Source: Gibbula magus
Taxonomy: Eukaryota; Mollusca; Gastropoda; Trochida; Trochidae
Reading direction: 5' to 3'
Assembly (NCBI GenBank): GCA_936450465.1
Contig: OW388300.1
Span: 40,890,358-40,954,357, forward strand
DNA: 64,000 bases
Made by a program: the position numbers and the translations under genes. Below the pieces are notes generated by a model, which saw only the letters and a program-made list of their open reading frames with translations, did no database searches and was not told the origin of the DNA. Of this stretch, positions 43,426 to 55,527 are shown one piece after another (position 1 is the first letter of the stretch; every line of letters begins with the position of its first letter).

Positions 43426-44689
43426 AAAACTTACCCCTCGGCCTCGGGTAATTAGTCGGTAAAAGAAGACCCTAGTGAAACAATAGAGTGACGTCACTAG
43501 AGGTTTACAACTTCTTCAACTTGAGAGGCATTGTTTAAATATTATGATACCATCATTATGAAATCTCAAAATTATAATGATGTATGACTCAAACAACAGA
43601 ATCCATTATTTTTTTTAACATGAAACAGGAATAGTAACGATGATTCATTGTTTGTTTCCCTTATGTTTTTAAAGAAATTAATATAGATGTTCCTGTGTAG
43701 AGATTGCATAGCAAAACCGCCTACACTGACAATACAAGTGAAATGAGCCACATCAACCTCCACTGTTCACAGACAACATTACAGAACTCCACTGTTTATT
43801 ATCTGTAATGCCAAATAATGGGGATGCTGATATACCAAAATTAGCCACTTCAAAGATTTGATGCCTCTCGAACCTAAGTCTCTCAAGACTTTCTCCTTAA
43901 TTTTCTCATATTTACAAGTCTAAGATCTTCAATTTACTTGCCGCTCGTAACATTCTTCACCGCTGGTGATTCACCCTGCTTGTAAAGAGATACATTGAGG
44001 GCTGTTTTTTGGGAAATTGTCCTGGAATTTGACGAGACGTTTTGGGGCAATGTGTTTATCAAATTAGGCACAGGACTTTGTTTTATGGAGAAATTATTTT
44101 AAATGTTTCTTGAACTTGCTGATTCATTTTGAAACAATTTCTTGATGTTTTAAATCTGATTTAAGTAAATAGTTCTTTCCCGAAACCTGGCGATTACTTT
44201 TCAAGTACTTAATTAGATTTGCAAAAACAAATTCTTCATTTGCAGTGAAAAATGTAGACCTATGATGGTAAATGCAATTTTACCGATGAGGAAAAAACCT
44301 ATGGCAAGTTTTTGCAACCAAAATATTTTGACATGTTTTGTAAGCCAGGAAAGGTGTTATGAAAGAAGATCAGAAATATTTCTATACAGCCTATATTTCG
44401 TAACCTTTTAAAAACCTCACTCTGTATAATGATTTAAATAAAATGGAAGCCCTGAACTCATAATGATAATTTTGCATGTAGTAAAATTATAACATATAAA
44501 ATAGACCAAGTTAGTTTAATTTTCTTAATAACCCAGCAATCAATAAATCATGCCAGTTTCATCACTGAACAATTTAAGCCTTGTTACATTTTGTTACCTT
44601 TTCTGTGCTAGCGTAGCTGCACACACTATTGAGTTCAGAAACAGTACATCGTAGCACCAACAAATTAAAGAAATGCAGCATAGCTTAAA
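43426..44689. other. Noncoding stretch, no gene seen
   Basis: No exon identified. Parts near 43880-44060 are less AT-rich, without a frame. Confidence 0.4.
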
Positions 44690-44735
44690 TTAGCCAGTGA
44701 TGGACACTGGTGGAAGTTATGACGTGGGGGTAGTT
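44690..44735 (+). repeat. SINE-like conserved core (copy 3)
   Basis: TTAGCCAGTGATGGACACTG then GTGGAAGTTATGACGTGGGG. Partial copy 4 at 45565-45600 (ATGAAGACTGCAAGAGTCAT). Confidence 0.5.
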
Positions 44736-44868
44736 GGCATAAGGTTGATTATTGTTTGTACTTGATGTTAATTCTTATTTAGCTGATATAATCTTAACCA
44801 AACCATTCCTGCTTGCTATATTACTATATTAACCCTCAAATTGCTGTATTTTATATTACCCCTTTTAG

Positions 44869-45012
44869 CCCCCATGGTGGAATATTCAGAACCCCTACCT
44901 CACTGCCAGGTTTCGCCTTGGGCACTATGGGCACCATCAGCCGGATTTCCCAGACAGTGAATCTGCTATTGCCTTACTGACCAAAAGTCATGAACCAGTA
45001 TCTCATCAGTAA
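44869..45012 (+). CDS. Candidate terminal coding exon
   Basis: A strong acceptor (pyrimidine tract TTACCCCTTTTAG) opens a GC-rich segment of 47 codons ending in TAA, in the phase (0) left by the last tastin-like exon: PPWWNIQNPYLTARFRLGHY near the start and SESAIALLTKSHEPVSHQ at the end. The other two frames are also open for 28 and 36 codons (one contains IFRTPTSLPGFALGTMG), so the frame is uncertain. No donor is seen inside, which suits a last exon. It lies 23.6 kb from exon 9 and no tastin C-terminal motif is recognised; it might belong to another gene. Confidence 0.3.
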   Translation, partial: PPWWNIQNPYLTARFRLGHYGHHQPDFPDSESAIALLTKSHEPVSHQ

Positions 45013-45112
45013 TGAGTGACTATAAGTAAACTAAGTCCACTTTCCGGGACTCGTCTGCCGGGATATGAATGTGTTACTTCCATCACAGATTAACCCAGTT
45101 TCCGCTAGTTAA

Positions 45113-45547
45113 AAGGAGGGTTCTATCGGGGTATTTTTTGTGGAAACGAAATTCGAGAGGATATTCCTTTTTACACACAGATGTTAATACATGGTTAAAA
45201 CCCAGTCAAATTGAAAGATACTAATGGAGGTAATGTTTTGATGACTTTATGTTTCACAACTTGATCAACATAAGCGCACATTTGTTATAAAATAAAAAAC
45301 AATGAGAACTGAAGCCATTCATTGGCGCTGCGAGTGGGGAAGACTTCGCTACGGCCTAACAGTATATTGTTTATTAGGTCTGTGATATGTTATGTGTAAC
45401 TATGTAAATATTCTATCAATATATATATGTTTTTCTATTGAAAAAAAAGATTAAAATTGGGTTAAATATAGCGTGTTTTCATTTCATTTAATGCCAAGAA
45501 ACCAAGATGGCGGATGCTGCTGATAGGTTGGTGATAGAACTCTCCCT
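45113..45547. mobile_element. TTAA MITE family C, second copy (435 bp)
   Basis: TTAA at 45109-45112 and 45548-45551. Starts AAGGAGGGTTCTATCGGGGT, the reverse-complement end of the 31387-31762 copy. It contains GTGGAAACGAAATTCGAGAG and GATATTCCTTTTTACACACA in common. Confidence 0.8.
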
Positions 45548-45631
45548 TTAAGAGATGGAGTGTCCATGAAGACTGCAAGAGTCATATCTTGTGAGAGAAA
45601 ATAACAGATAAAGAGTTGCTTCTCAGCAGGA

Positions 45632-46300
45632 ATGTTATGGCGCAGTGGTTAGCGCGTTCGGCTTCGGATCAAGAGGTCTGTGGTTCCAATCCTGCCAGGG
45701 GCACGGCAACTTATCTGCAGTAGAAAACTGTAAGGTTTGGGTGCAATGCTACACCAAATTTCAGCGCATTACCACCCATTGTTCGCTAGTTCAAGCTGTT
45801 GCTCGCAGGTTTCACCACAATGCATAGCCACATGGTGTTGCAGGTTTCTCACTGCAATAATACTAGTAGCCGTGATAAAACTTATAATATAACTTGAAAT
45901 AATATTGAACAGAATGGCGTTAAAGGCACTGTAGCACGTTTTTTCGCTCAAATAAGTTGATGAAATGAATTTGAAAAATATTTTCACCAATGGTAAAACA
46001 TCCTTCTCTCTTCGGAAAAAAAAGTTTAAAATGAGTGTACATGTTTCGGTAAAGCCATGGGAAACGTTTTTGTAATACAAAATAATAAATTGTGTTCACA
46101 ATAAAATGGCCGCCATGCAATTTTTGCTTTATACGCAACAAAGTTATTACCACTACAGATAATTGGTTTGTGTAATAAGATGTTTTACCCTCTAAAGTTA
46201 ATTTAAATGACATAAACTATCATTATAAATGGGAAATTTGAACAAATAAATTTTGCAAAAAACGTGCTACAGCGCCTTTAAACCCCATATCACCTCACCC
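45632..46300 (+). mobile_element. tRNA-derived SINE split by a TTAA MITE (copy C)
   Basis: Head with GGCGCAGTGGTTAGCGCG, body to about 45905, then ATGGCG, the MITE at 45924-46277, and finally AACCCCATATCACCTCACC. Removing the MITE and one TTAA restores the usual SINE sequence GGCGTTAAACCCC. Confidence 0.9.
45924..46277. mobile_element. TTAA MITE family B inside SINE copy C (354 bp)
   Basis: TTAA at 45920-45923 and 46278-46281. Ends AGGCACTGTAGCACG and complement AGGCGCTGTAGCACG. The clean insertion into the SINE's own TTAA proves TTAA is the target site of the family. Confidence 0.9.
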
Positions 46301-47934
46301 CACTTTATTACCTACAACAGCAGAATAAGGGTTAACTTGTAATACAGCGCCAATAACAATCAAAGTAGATTTGACCGTTTCAAGGACAGACGGTCGAAGA
46401 CTAAATTCCTGTTGTCTGACGGTGAATCACCCTATCCTGATTATAAGATGTGCTAATTATATCGCCACATCATCAAACACTGTTTTACTCCATGCACACA
46501 TAGATAGAGAGAAGGTATATAAATTGCTGATGCAATATGACAATACTACTGATGGAGGAAGCAAACCCTGACGTAAGCAAAATATACTTTGTTTTATGAC
46601 TAGTTTATTGTTTTAATGTGAATTTATTAATATGCATGACTAATGTAGCTGTTTTATCAGAAAAAAGTTGTTGCAGTTAAAGTGTTAGTTTTCCTCTCCT
46701 CTTTATGAAAGATTCAAGACTTGAGTGTTACTCATCTTCACTGCATGTGACCTTAAAGGGGCATGGATAATCATGCCCCAATGCCCCATGACTGTGTAAA
46801 AAATAAGAGCCTTTAATACAGTCTAGGTAATTATTCAGCAGGTCTAGATAAACTGATTACAAATAAAATCAATGAATATTAGTCTAGGGTATGGACAGCG
46901 GAAACAAATATTTTAAATTAAAACAACCGAACTGTTTAAGGGTCCTTTTTGATAAAATTGATCATTAGTTTTGAAATATATATAAGAACCTGAATTTTTG
47001 TAATTAAGCAAAGAATTTACACAACTATTTTAAATGTTATTTTCAGTGTTTGTTTTCATGAAACATAGAAATGATTTTAATAACACTTACCCTGGTACTA
47101 TTATCGATGAAGCTTGAAATTTATTGTATTTTTTTTAATTATTAATCAAGATATTAACTATTTTCTTTCTTTATCAATTTGAAATGATTTATTTGTTTTA
47201 TTGCAATTGAATACATTTACTCTTTTCCTTCTAGCACTCTTTTTTTATGTGATGATGAAAGTCTCTTCACCTTTTATCTTTTGCTTGTGTATAACTGAAA
47301 GCCTTGGAATCGTGTTCATGTTGTTAGCAAGTTACCTTTCTTTAGAGTATCAAAATTATGGCAATGTTTGAATCAGCAAGTAACTTTTATTTTTTGTTGA
47401 TTAATTATTAGCAAATAATTTTTAGTAGCCAATTCGTTGAAAAGAGAATTGTCTAGCATGGGCCACTGGCTAACACAGGCTATCACAAATATTAAAAAAG
47501 GAAACAAAGGAAAACTATTTTGAGTTAAATCATCTAACAATGTAATTAACAAAACTCACTGGAGTGTACATAAACATAAATCATTCGATTACCAATAATA
47601 CATACACTTATATTTTAGCTCTTCACACAGTGACATCTAAAGTCTACTCTAAAGTTATAGAAATATTGTTACTCTTTACACTGTAAATACTCAACAATTC
47701 TCTGCTTTGAATTAATCTTAAAGAAGATGAAAGAATTAAATAAAATACACACAACAGTTACTCAATTAATTCTTGTAAGACAAGCTTATTTGCCAACAGG
47801 GGTGAAAACATACCGTAGACGTGTACGTCTGGAAATTGTTACTCAACGGAAGTGAATGAATTTCTCTGCGAGTGTTCAGTTTGTTTTTGTGCATTTGGTG
47901 AAGGAATTTGTTTGATAAATCGGTTTTCAGGTAC
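46301..47934. other. Noncoding stretch, no gene seen
   Basis: AT-rich. 46340-46570 has more balanced composition and an open frame of 66 codons without a domain. Confidence 0.4.
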
Positions 47935-47937
47935 ATA

Positions 47938-50900
47938 TAGTCCAGTGGCTAACTGCAGATTTTTACCTTAATCTATACACAGCGGATTAAAGCAAGAAAC
48001 TTTGCACACTTCAAGTATCCACCAATACAAATCATATGGCGGGGGTGTGCCCGATTTTAACTTTCTTAATTAGCCTGAATTAATTGATTAAAGTAGCCCA
48101 TATCCCTTTAGCACTGGGCACGCTGGTTGACACACACACTGTAGCTGACCGACTCTGGAAGGCGGAGAGAGATAAGACTGAGAGATACTGGTAAGGCGGT
48201 GGGATGGCCTGTACATTCCAGAGCTCAAGATTTAGGTCGCACATGTTATAAACAAACCCGCGTGTTGCTGCTTGTGTTCACATTAGGTACACTGCCACAG
48301 TAATATTTAGTCACAGATACCATAAAGAACTGCTATCTTATATATAAAGAATTATATATTTGAGGTTGATTAATTCAGTGAAAAGTTGCCATTCCATACA
48401 TGTAAAAAAAAAAAAATCTGAATTGTTGTCGAATTTCCAATTGATTTTAGTGGTGTCTGTAGAGTTTTTATGCAGTTCATGTATATGCACACTGAGCATG
48501 ATATCCATTTCCACCAAATTTGTCATGCAATCAGATTCAAGAATTATATTTGAAGTAAAGACAACGTTATTTGATGACTCTGCCACCAACACAATGTTAT
48601 TTGACTTCACAAATAATTTGGACTCACTATTTTGAAATTGCTTATCCATCCATTTCAGTTACCGGTAATATGACCAATATGTAGTGTCCAAACAAGTTTT
48701 CCAGAGACGTTACATGTTATGCATAAGTATCAGGATAGGGTATCCCAAATTCTCAAGATAGATCATACATATTTTGTTTTTATTAGTTTATTTATTTATT
48801 ATCCGCAATTTGCCGTTTACATGGGAAAATACACTTTTATATGTAGTGGGTATTCCTTTAAAATGTTTCATCACTAGGTACACTTAGTTATTAAGATACA
48901 AATGAAAACCAATTTTACAACTTCATCATTTTGTGGCATTTATTTGTAAGTGTCCTCTTGTAAAATGTCCAATAGAAAATCTATTTATGGTATCTATTGT
49001 CAGATTACACGTGATACAATCTCTCTGTTCTTACATATGGATTTGCATTATTCTGTGAATCTTCATGGTTTGCACAGTAATTCAGCATTTTAAATCAATC
49101 TTCAAAACACTATGACAACTTAAAGACATTCAATATTAGAATATTCACACTTTTCACAACTTTCATAGTAATGTAACCACCACCATTTTCAGGCAATGGT
49201 AAACCTTATACTCCTTGCTACACTCGCTGAATGAATCTCATTTAGGAGACAGAATCATAGATATGAACTTATCCTGCTTGAATATTTTCTGTTTGATATA
49301 TTTGACAGAGTAAACGAAGCTTCAAGTTATGTCCATACTGATAACTGATATTGGAACTTCATCTTCATTTTCAAATGGTGGTAATGATATTTGTTCCATC
49401 CCATTTTTGCGCTTGAACCTCCGGTCCAGAAACAATCCATCTATGAAAGGCAACAGGATTTATAAAACTACACCCCCAGAAGCTGTTGATATTCTGTTCG
49501 TTCTGTTGATGAAGTATATGGCATCGTAGAAGCATCACCTCACAGTGACATTTGAAGTGATCCTCTCCTGGTATCAGAAAGTGATGTCATGTCTCTAAAG
49601 CACTGACAGCAAGCGTACATAGGTAATGTGATCCGAGCAGGCAAGAATTTGGAAAGAGTTCAAGAAACAAAGAGGACAGAATCAGGAACAAGGTCCTGCT
49701 ACACAACAGGCATTCAAAGTTTAAGTGAACAGAGTATACGACACCATTGCTTTGAAGAAACACAGGTAATGATGACCATTGGTGATTATGGTTGTGTTTG
49801 ATACTGGTGTTATATAGTTTTGTCCAAAAAAGAATACTCATCTGTCTCTTTTCAAACACAGACAACTTAAAGCTAACATGAACTCCAAACAAGCACCAAT
49901 TGACCTGAAGGATGACTTTGGTCTAATCAGAAATATGTACATCGCTTGCCAGGTACATGGATCTGATCCATATGAATCCATGGGCAGCTGCACCTTCTAA
50001 ACTGAATTTGGACTCTCGCAAAAAATAAAGTATTAAGAACACAAGATAGGAGAGGGAAGAGCATCAGAAGGAAGGTTTCCCCTGACACAATGTTACCTTT
50101 GAATTGAGTTACTCAGACCATCTTTCCAGAGGGTAGGGAGTAACACAAGCAGCACGTGTGGTAACAAGAAGTCGTTGAGAGAAGACGCTTCCTATCAGTC
50201 TAGAAGAAGTAAAGAAGGGGGTGGCGGCTACCAAACACATAGAAAACCACGCGGTTGACAACTTCAAGGGTTTAATTTAACGTTTCGCCACCCGTGAGGG
50301 CGGCTTCTTCAGACAAAAATAAGGCAGAGAGGCAGAGCTAAAGTACTAAAATGAGGTTCACTGTTGATGATGTCACAATGGTGTTTATGATGTCACAATC
50401 AGCTGGAGGCTGAAGGCAAGTATGTGGTATATGAGAGAATTATAAGTAATATGAGAAGAAAAATGTGGTACTATTAATGGAAAGTGAAGGAATGTTAAGT
50501 TTAAAATAGAATTGAGAAAGTCTTTCTGGAAAAGCCATCATGAGGAATTGTTGTGGGTGATTGTCCTGATCCCTGTACTGTGGCGGTACTTCTGAAGGTT
50601 CAGGCGGTTGTACTTGGGATTTCCAATGTGGCGGTGGTGTGACAGCAGATGGGTCTTCTGAACGGCATACTTGTAGGATAAAGATGGGATATGGTTCCAC
50701 AATTGCGGCAAGGAGGCAGGCTTGTTGCTGGATACTGTATTCTTTGCGGTTGTCTGCAAGTGGTGTACATCAGTGGTGGGTTCAGCGGAGGTTAAAGTGA
50801 TCAAATTGAAGAGGTTGCGGCGAGGGAGGTTGTCCTTTTCTTCTGTGTATATCTTCATATTTTTTTGGTCTGTGTTGATCGTGGGACGGGATCTTCAGTT

Positions 50901-51925
50901 GGTGGTTGAGGTTGACAAGAATCTGCCTCTATGTTCAGGATGCAATAGAGAGGTGCCGTCAAAATTCTTGTTTCAATGGTTGACATAGATGCAATTGTAA
51001 ATGTGCTCAGCAATTTGCTATCCTGCAAACTTGGGAAAGAGGTCGAATTTCAGATTCCTCAACGCCAAAAGCATTTTCAAACGTCATGGCAGTCAGAAAT
51101 CCAAGGCCCTACCCCTTTTCCATGCTTTTACACAATGTCCCATTTCAATGGAAAGAAAAAATAGTTCATGGAAGAGTTGGAAATCCTACCAAGAAGTAAC
51201 AAAGATTTACAGCACATTTTATTTCACCCTTTCGAGTCAGTAGATTTGGAGCCAACTGTTTTTGCAGCTATTGAGGGCTTCATCTGCCAAGGATTTTCTC
51301 TTACAGCATGTCCAACGAAGCTTCTATCAAGCAAATCTTTGGTTACCTTGCTTGTCCATCCTCAGCAAGAAGTACCACTTTCCTTGGGATTGACAAAACA
51401 TGATGTCACCTGGAAACCTAAGTGGATGACACTTCCAGAGGCCTCGAAGATTCAGAGAACTTACCAAGTGTGGCAGTAAATCTCTGCCAATGTGTTGCTA
51501 AAAGAAAGTGTTTTCTAAAATTGCAGCTTCGGTGCACATCGCGTTTTTTAACTGTTGACATCATTGATACAGAGATATAATCTAATGAACAGTGATTCAA
51601 AAATTACTTTAAAGTAAAACATTCAATGTAAATTGATAAAAAAATATGTGTCTTACCAATCTGTTAGTTGTTTCATTAAAGAGAGCATAATTAATAACAT
51701 CAATGTTGCTGTTCAAATCAAGTTGATAGGCCAAATAACAACCGAGATATGCCTTTTTAAGATTTTGGCGGCCATCTTGGCAGCCATCTTGGATTTTGAA
51801 AAAAGTTGGTCACGAAAATCGGGCACACCCCCAAATTATTGATAAGTATTGTTTTTTGGACCATTATGCCAATTTTCATGCTTTAATCCGCCGTGTATAC
51901 TTCAAATCAGTTAGCCACCGGACTA
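47938..51925. mobile_element. 3.99-kb DNA transposon, copy 2 (TAGTCC family)
   Basis: Same ends as copy 1, with its own 3-bp duplication ATA at 47935-47937 and 51926-51928. Collinear with copy 1 at offset 15636 before and 15635 after an A-run (13 here, 14 in copy 1). Flanks on both sides are unrelated to those of copy 1. Every ORF of copy 1 recurs here unchanged except those overlapping the A-run. Confidence 0.88.
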
Positions 51926-51979
51926 ATATGACAAAATATATTTCAGGCTGTAAAATAGTAGACATTAGTAAACACAAAG

Positions 51980-52267
51980 TTGGTTTTAAAAATGCTGAGC
52001 AGAACTAGCTTAAAAGAGACAATTTTATGTGAGGCTGCATGCCGAAAAAATATATTTGCACACAAACGCGGCCGTTATATTGTTTTAAAACAAACATATG
52101 ATTTTGTCAAGTATATGTCCAAAAAGGGTGATACATATTTATCAAAACTAGAAAATTTAGTCACAAGCCAACGAATAGTTACTGAGCTATTTACATTCAA
52201 TGACTGCTGGTATAATATCGTGGTGAACACGTTCCTAAAGAAAACACCAAGTGGCTGTAATTCGTGA
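51980..52267 (+). CDS. Unrecognised 95-codon ORF beside transposon copy 2
   Basis: Open frame starting MVLKMLSRTSLKETILCEAA, basic in the first half and ending NTFLKKTPSGCNS. It begins 54 bp outside the transposon. Codon composition is not clearly coding, and no splice sites or domain are visible. It could be a relic of an older element into which the transposon jumped. Confidence 0.2.
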   Translation: MVLKMLSRTSLKETILCEAACRKNIFAHKRGRYIVLKQTYDFVKYMSKKGDTYLSKLENLVTSQRIVTELFTFNDCWYNIVVNTFLKKTPSGCNS

Positions 52268-54010
52268 GTAACAATTTCCAGGCGTACATGTTCCTACGGT
52301 GTGGAAAGGTAGTTATAACAAACTGACAATAAAATATCCGTGGAATTATATCGCACTTTTCAGCGAATAAACTGTAAAAGTTTCAAACACTTGAAATACA
52401 CTTTCAGTAAGTAAGAACACTTGAAAATATAGCCATGAATAGAACCATACATGTGATAGTGGCTAAACATTTGACGTAACAATTGGGACTCATCCAAAGT
52501 TGATGAGTATTTACATCTAGATAAATTTGAAGAATATAAGTTCATATTGATACAAATTATTAAAGCAACATGTAAATATTATTTGCACCTGAAAGTGAAA
52601 GTTTGTTCTCACGGCCAATCTATTTTGTAAAAACTCATCATTATATACATTTCATCTCTTCCCGCTCATCATTCAGTGAAAAACAAAGGGACCCGAAAGT
52701 CTCATTTAAATAATGGGAGTAGCTCAATTATTATGTAAATCAAGCGAAAAGTGACAATTCAATCAAACTAGTTACTCTCACTTGTTTTAGTTTTAGTATC
52801 AACTTGGCTATTTAAACTTGAAATTTGCATTCCAATACATGACTTATAATTTTGTTTTTTTCAATAAGACAATGCTGAAAGAAATAATTATGAAACAAAT
52901 GTTTGTGATGGCAATTTCCGTCTTTGTGATGGGAACACAGGCAACATGTATATCTTTGTATACCTAAATCTCATTAAAATATGGCAAAAGGGAAAATATA
53001 CCGTTGCTATCAATATATTGTTTATTTTGAAATATCCCATACTCTACCTGATTATACCATTGCGTAAGCGGTAAGGTGAAATCTCTCATTGACAGTAGTG
53101 TGTTTTCCACCATTAACATCAACAGATGAAATGAATGATAAATAGTGTTACATCATTACCCATTTGAGACCAATATGTAAAGCATTAAGTTTTGTTTTGG
53201 GCCAAATTGTTTCAGCCTTTACGTGCTGTGTATGTTTTCCATTAAATCCAAATTGAGGCACAAACAGTTGGCTGTTTGTTGTGAATTTCATGTTCTCCAT
53301 TATGCTATGTTTGGGTGTCGATTGTTTGCAGCTTGAGAAAATAGGTTAGTTTCTTATTCAGAGGCTATCCATTCCACTTTTATGCAACTAAGGGTAGGTG
53401 TGATACTTCCCAAACAACTTGTCATAGTGTGACATCTTGCTCGAACCTCCTCTGGACTGGCAGTGCATAAACACACCAAGATTTATTTATTTTACATATC
53501 AACAAGATGCAATTGGAAATGTGAAACTATCACGTGTAAAACTAAGAGACGAAGCATAATATTCGGAGCAATCTCCGCCCTAATTCTGATTCGTTGTTTA
53601 AAGGTTACATCCATAGTGGACGTAATTCTAGTCCGTTTTCATACCTGCTGCTAAATCTGGCTGCATGTTGTCTGTTTTTTGTGAAAATAAATATGAATAG
53701 CGTTAAGCTTGAGGAGGAGGATCTGGTCGATCCCTGCAAGTGTGTACAGGTTGATAAACACACCGTTTAACATGTGTTACCTGTTTAGAATGATACCACC
53801 TGATAGGTTGTGTGGAATACGCTATTTGATGGTGTGCGTCCTATCCACCTCAAAACTGTTGGAAATCTTTTTTTTGGGGTTGTCAGCTTGCATACAGAGT
53901 GCAGATTGACCAAATGTTACGTCTAAAAAGTTAAAATTTGAAAATATCTACCTATTAAATTAAATTTATTTCGAAGTTCTTTTGAATTTGTCTTATTAAA
54001 CACCTCTTAT
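52268..54010. other. Noncoding stretch, no gene seen
   Basis: AT-rich. 52600-52860 is a compositionally calmer patch without a frame; no repeat termini. Confidence 0.4.
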
Positions 54011-54317
54011 AGGAGTGGGATAGCGCAGTAGTTTGTGCATTCTGCTTTGGATAAAGAGTATGGGGTTCGAATCCCACCAGGGGCTTGGCATCTTTGTCTG
54101 CTGTGAAGAACTGTTCTACATGTAGTAAGGTTTGGGTGCTACACTGAATTTTAGCGTAGTACCACTCATGGTTTGCTAGTTCCAGCCGATGCTCGCTGGT
54201 TTCACCGCAATGCAAAGCCACCATGGTGTTGTGGGCTTTCTCCCTGCCATAATACTAGCAGCCATGATATAAATGAAATACTCTTGAAAGCAGTGTTAAA
54301 CCCTAAATCACCTCACC
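54011..54317 (+). mobile_element. tRNA-derived SINE, full length (copy D)
   Basis: GATAGCGCAGTAGTTTGTGC head, GGGTTCGAATCCCACC B box, complete body, tail AAATCACCTCACCCC. Confidence 0.9.
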
Positions 54318-55355
54318 CCCGATATGTGGATGATAGAAAAGTTTGAGAACTTCTTTTCTGCACTTTGAAGATGAAGTCTTTAATCCAGACTGTCTGTGCC
54401 ATGCCAAAAGCACTTGAGAACCTCAATTCATTATCTGGATGGTAGATCAAAACTGAAATCTAAGTATAATAGTGTCTCAAACCAAGATTATAATTTTCCG
54501 AAATGACTCTTTTTATTATCTTTTCTTCAAGTTAAATGGAAGCAATTTCCTGTAATATTTTGGCAAAGATGCCCTTTTTTTTTCTTCTTTTTTTTTCAAA
54601 ATGACTCTTTTATATTCTCTTTTATTCAAGTTGAATTGAAGTATTTTGTTGTAATACTATAGCAAAGCTGAACTTTTGTCCTACTTTTGAGTTTAGTTTA
54701 ATACTTCGGCTGCTGATTTAGTGAGTGCTAAACCATTCTGAATGCCAATTTATAGAAGTCTCATCTCAATAAAAAAGGAAATTATCCCAGGGCTAAGGAT
54801 ATCCTGGAATATTCTGAGATTTACCTTTAGGAAGAAGGTTTAAAACTTTTAAATATGGACACATTTTTAAAAGATGTATTATTTACATCAAGCTTGTCAC
54901 TATGTCAAAATGTGTTTGAAATGGTCTTTTTTTTAAATGTGTACCAACCAAAGTCTGCAAAGTTTAAATTATCAGTAATATGACCCATGTGTTACACATG
55001 GAGGTTCATTGTAACATATGTTACACAGGGAGGTTTCATTGTAACATATGTTGGAGGAGTCATCATTACAACAGATGGATTCTTGATCAACATGCAGGTG
55101 TGTTATACATGTGCCAACTGCATCCAGAGGGAACTTCACAAAACCAGAGCTACATTTTGTAGAGTAGGGTCTAGTTTTGCTAAGTTCTCTTAGTACTAAG
55201 ATAGTCTTAACCAATGTTAATGTATTGAAATTCTTTGCTCAAAATTCCAGATCCAGGTAGATTCTGAGATATGCTTTTGTGGCAATTAGTGACTCATTTG
55301 ATCCCAGTTGCTCTTTTATACATTATACATTAAAGAAGCCTTCATTAGTCATATG
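54318..55355. other. Noncoding stretch, no gene seen
   Basis: Only a small local repetition of TTCATTGTAACATATGTT at about 55006 and 55036. No exon recognised. Confidence 0.4.
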
Positions 55356-55527
55356 GGGAAGGAATAGCGCAGTGGTTAGCGTGTTCGATTTGGATCAAGA
55401 GGACCAGGGTTCAATTCCCAACATGAGATCGGCAACTTTGTCTTCTGTGGAGAACTATTCTACATGCAGTAAGATTTAGGTGCACTGCTACACTGAACCT
55501 ATGCTTGCAGGTTTAACTGCAATGTCA
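55356..55527 (+). mobile_element. tRNA-derived SINE, 3'-truncated and internally deleted (copy E)
   Basis: AGCGCAGTGGTTAGCGTG head and GGGTTCAATTCCC box, body to TGCAGGTTTAACTGCAATG; the CTCACC tail is missing. Confidence 0.85.

Noticed and set aside
32302..51925. Interpreting the two 3.99-kb near-identical blocks as a segmental duplication or assembly duplication
   Set aside because: Each block has inverted terminal repeats and its own 3-bp target duplication (AAC, ATA), and the flanks are unrelated. That is the signature of transposition.
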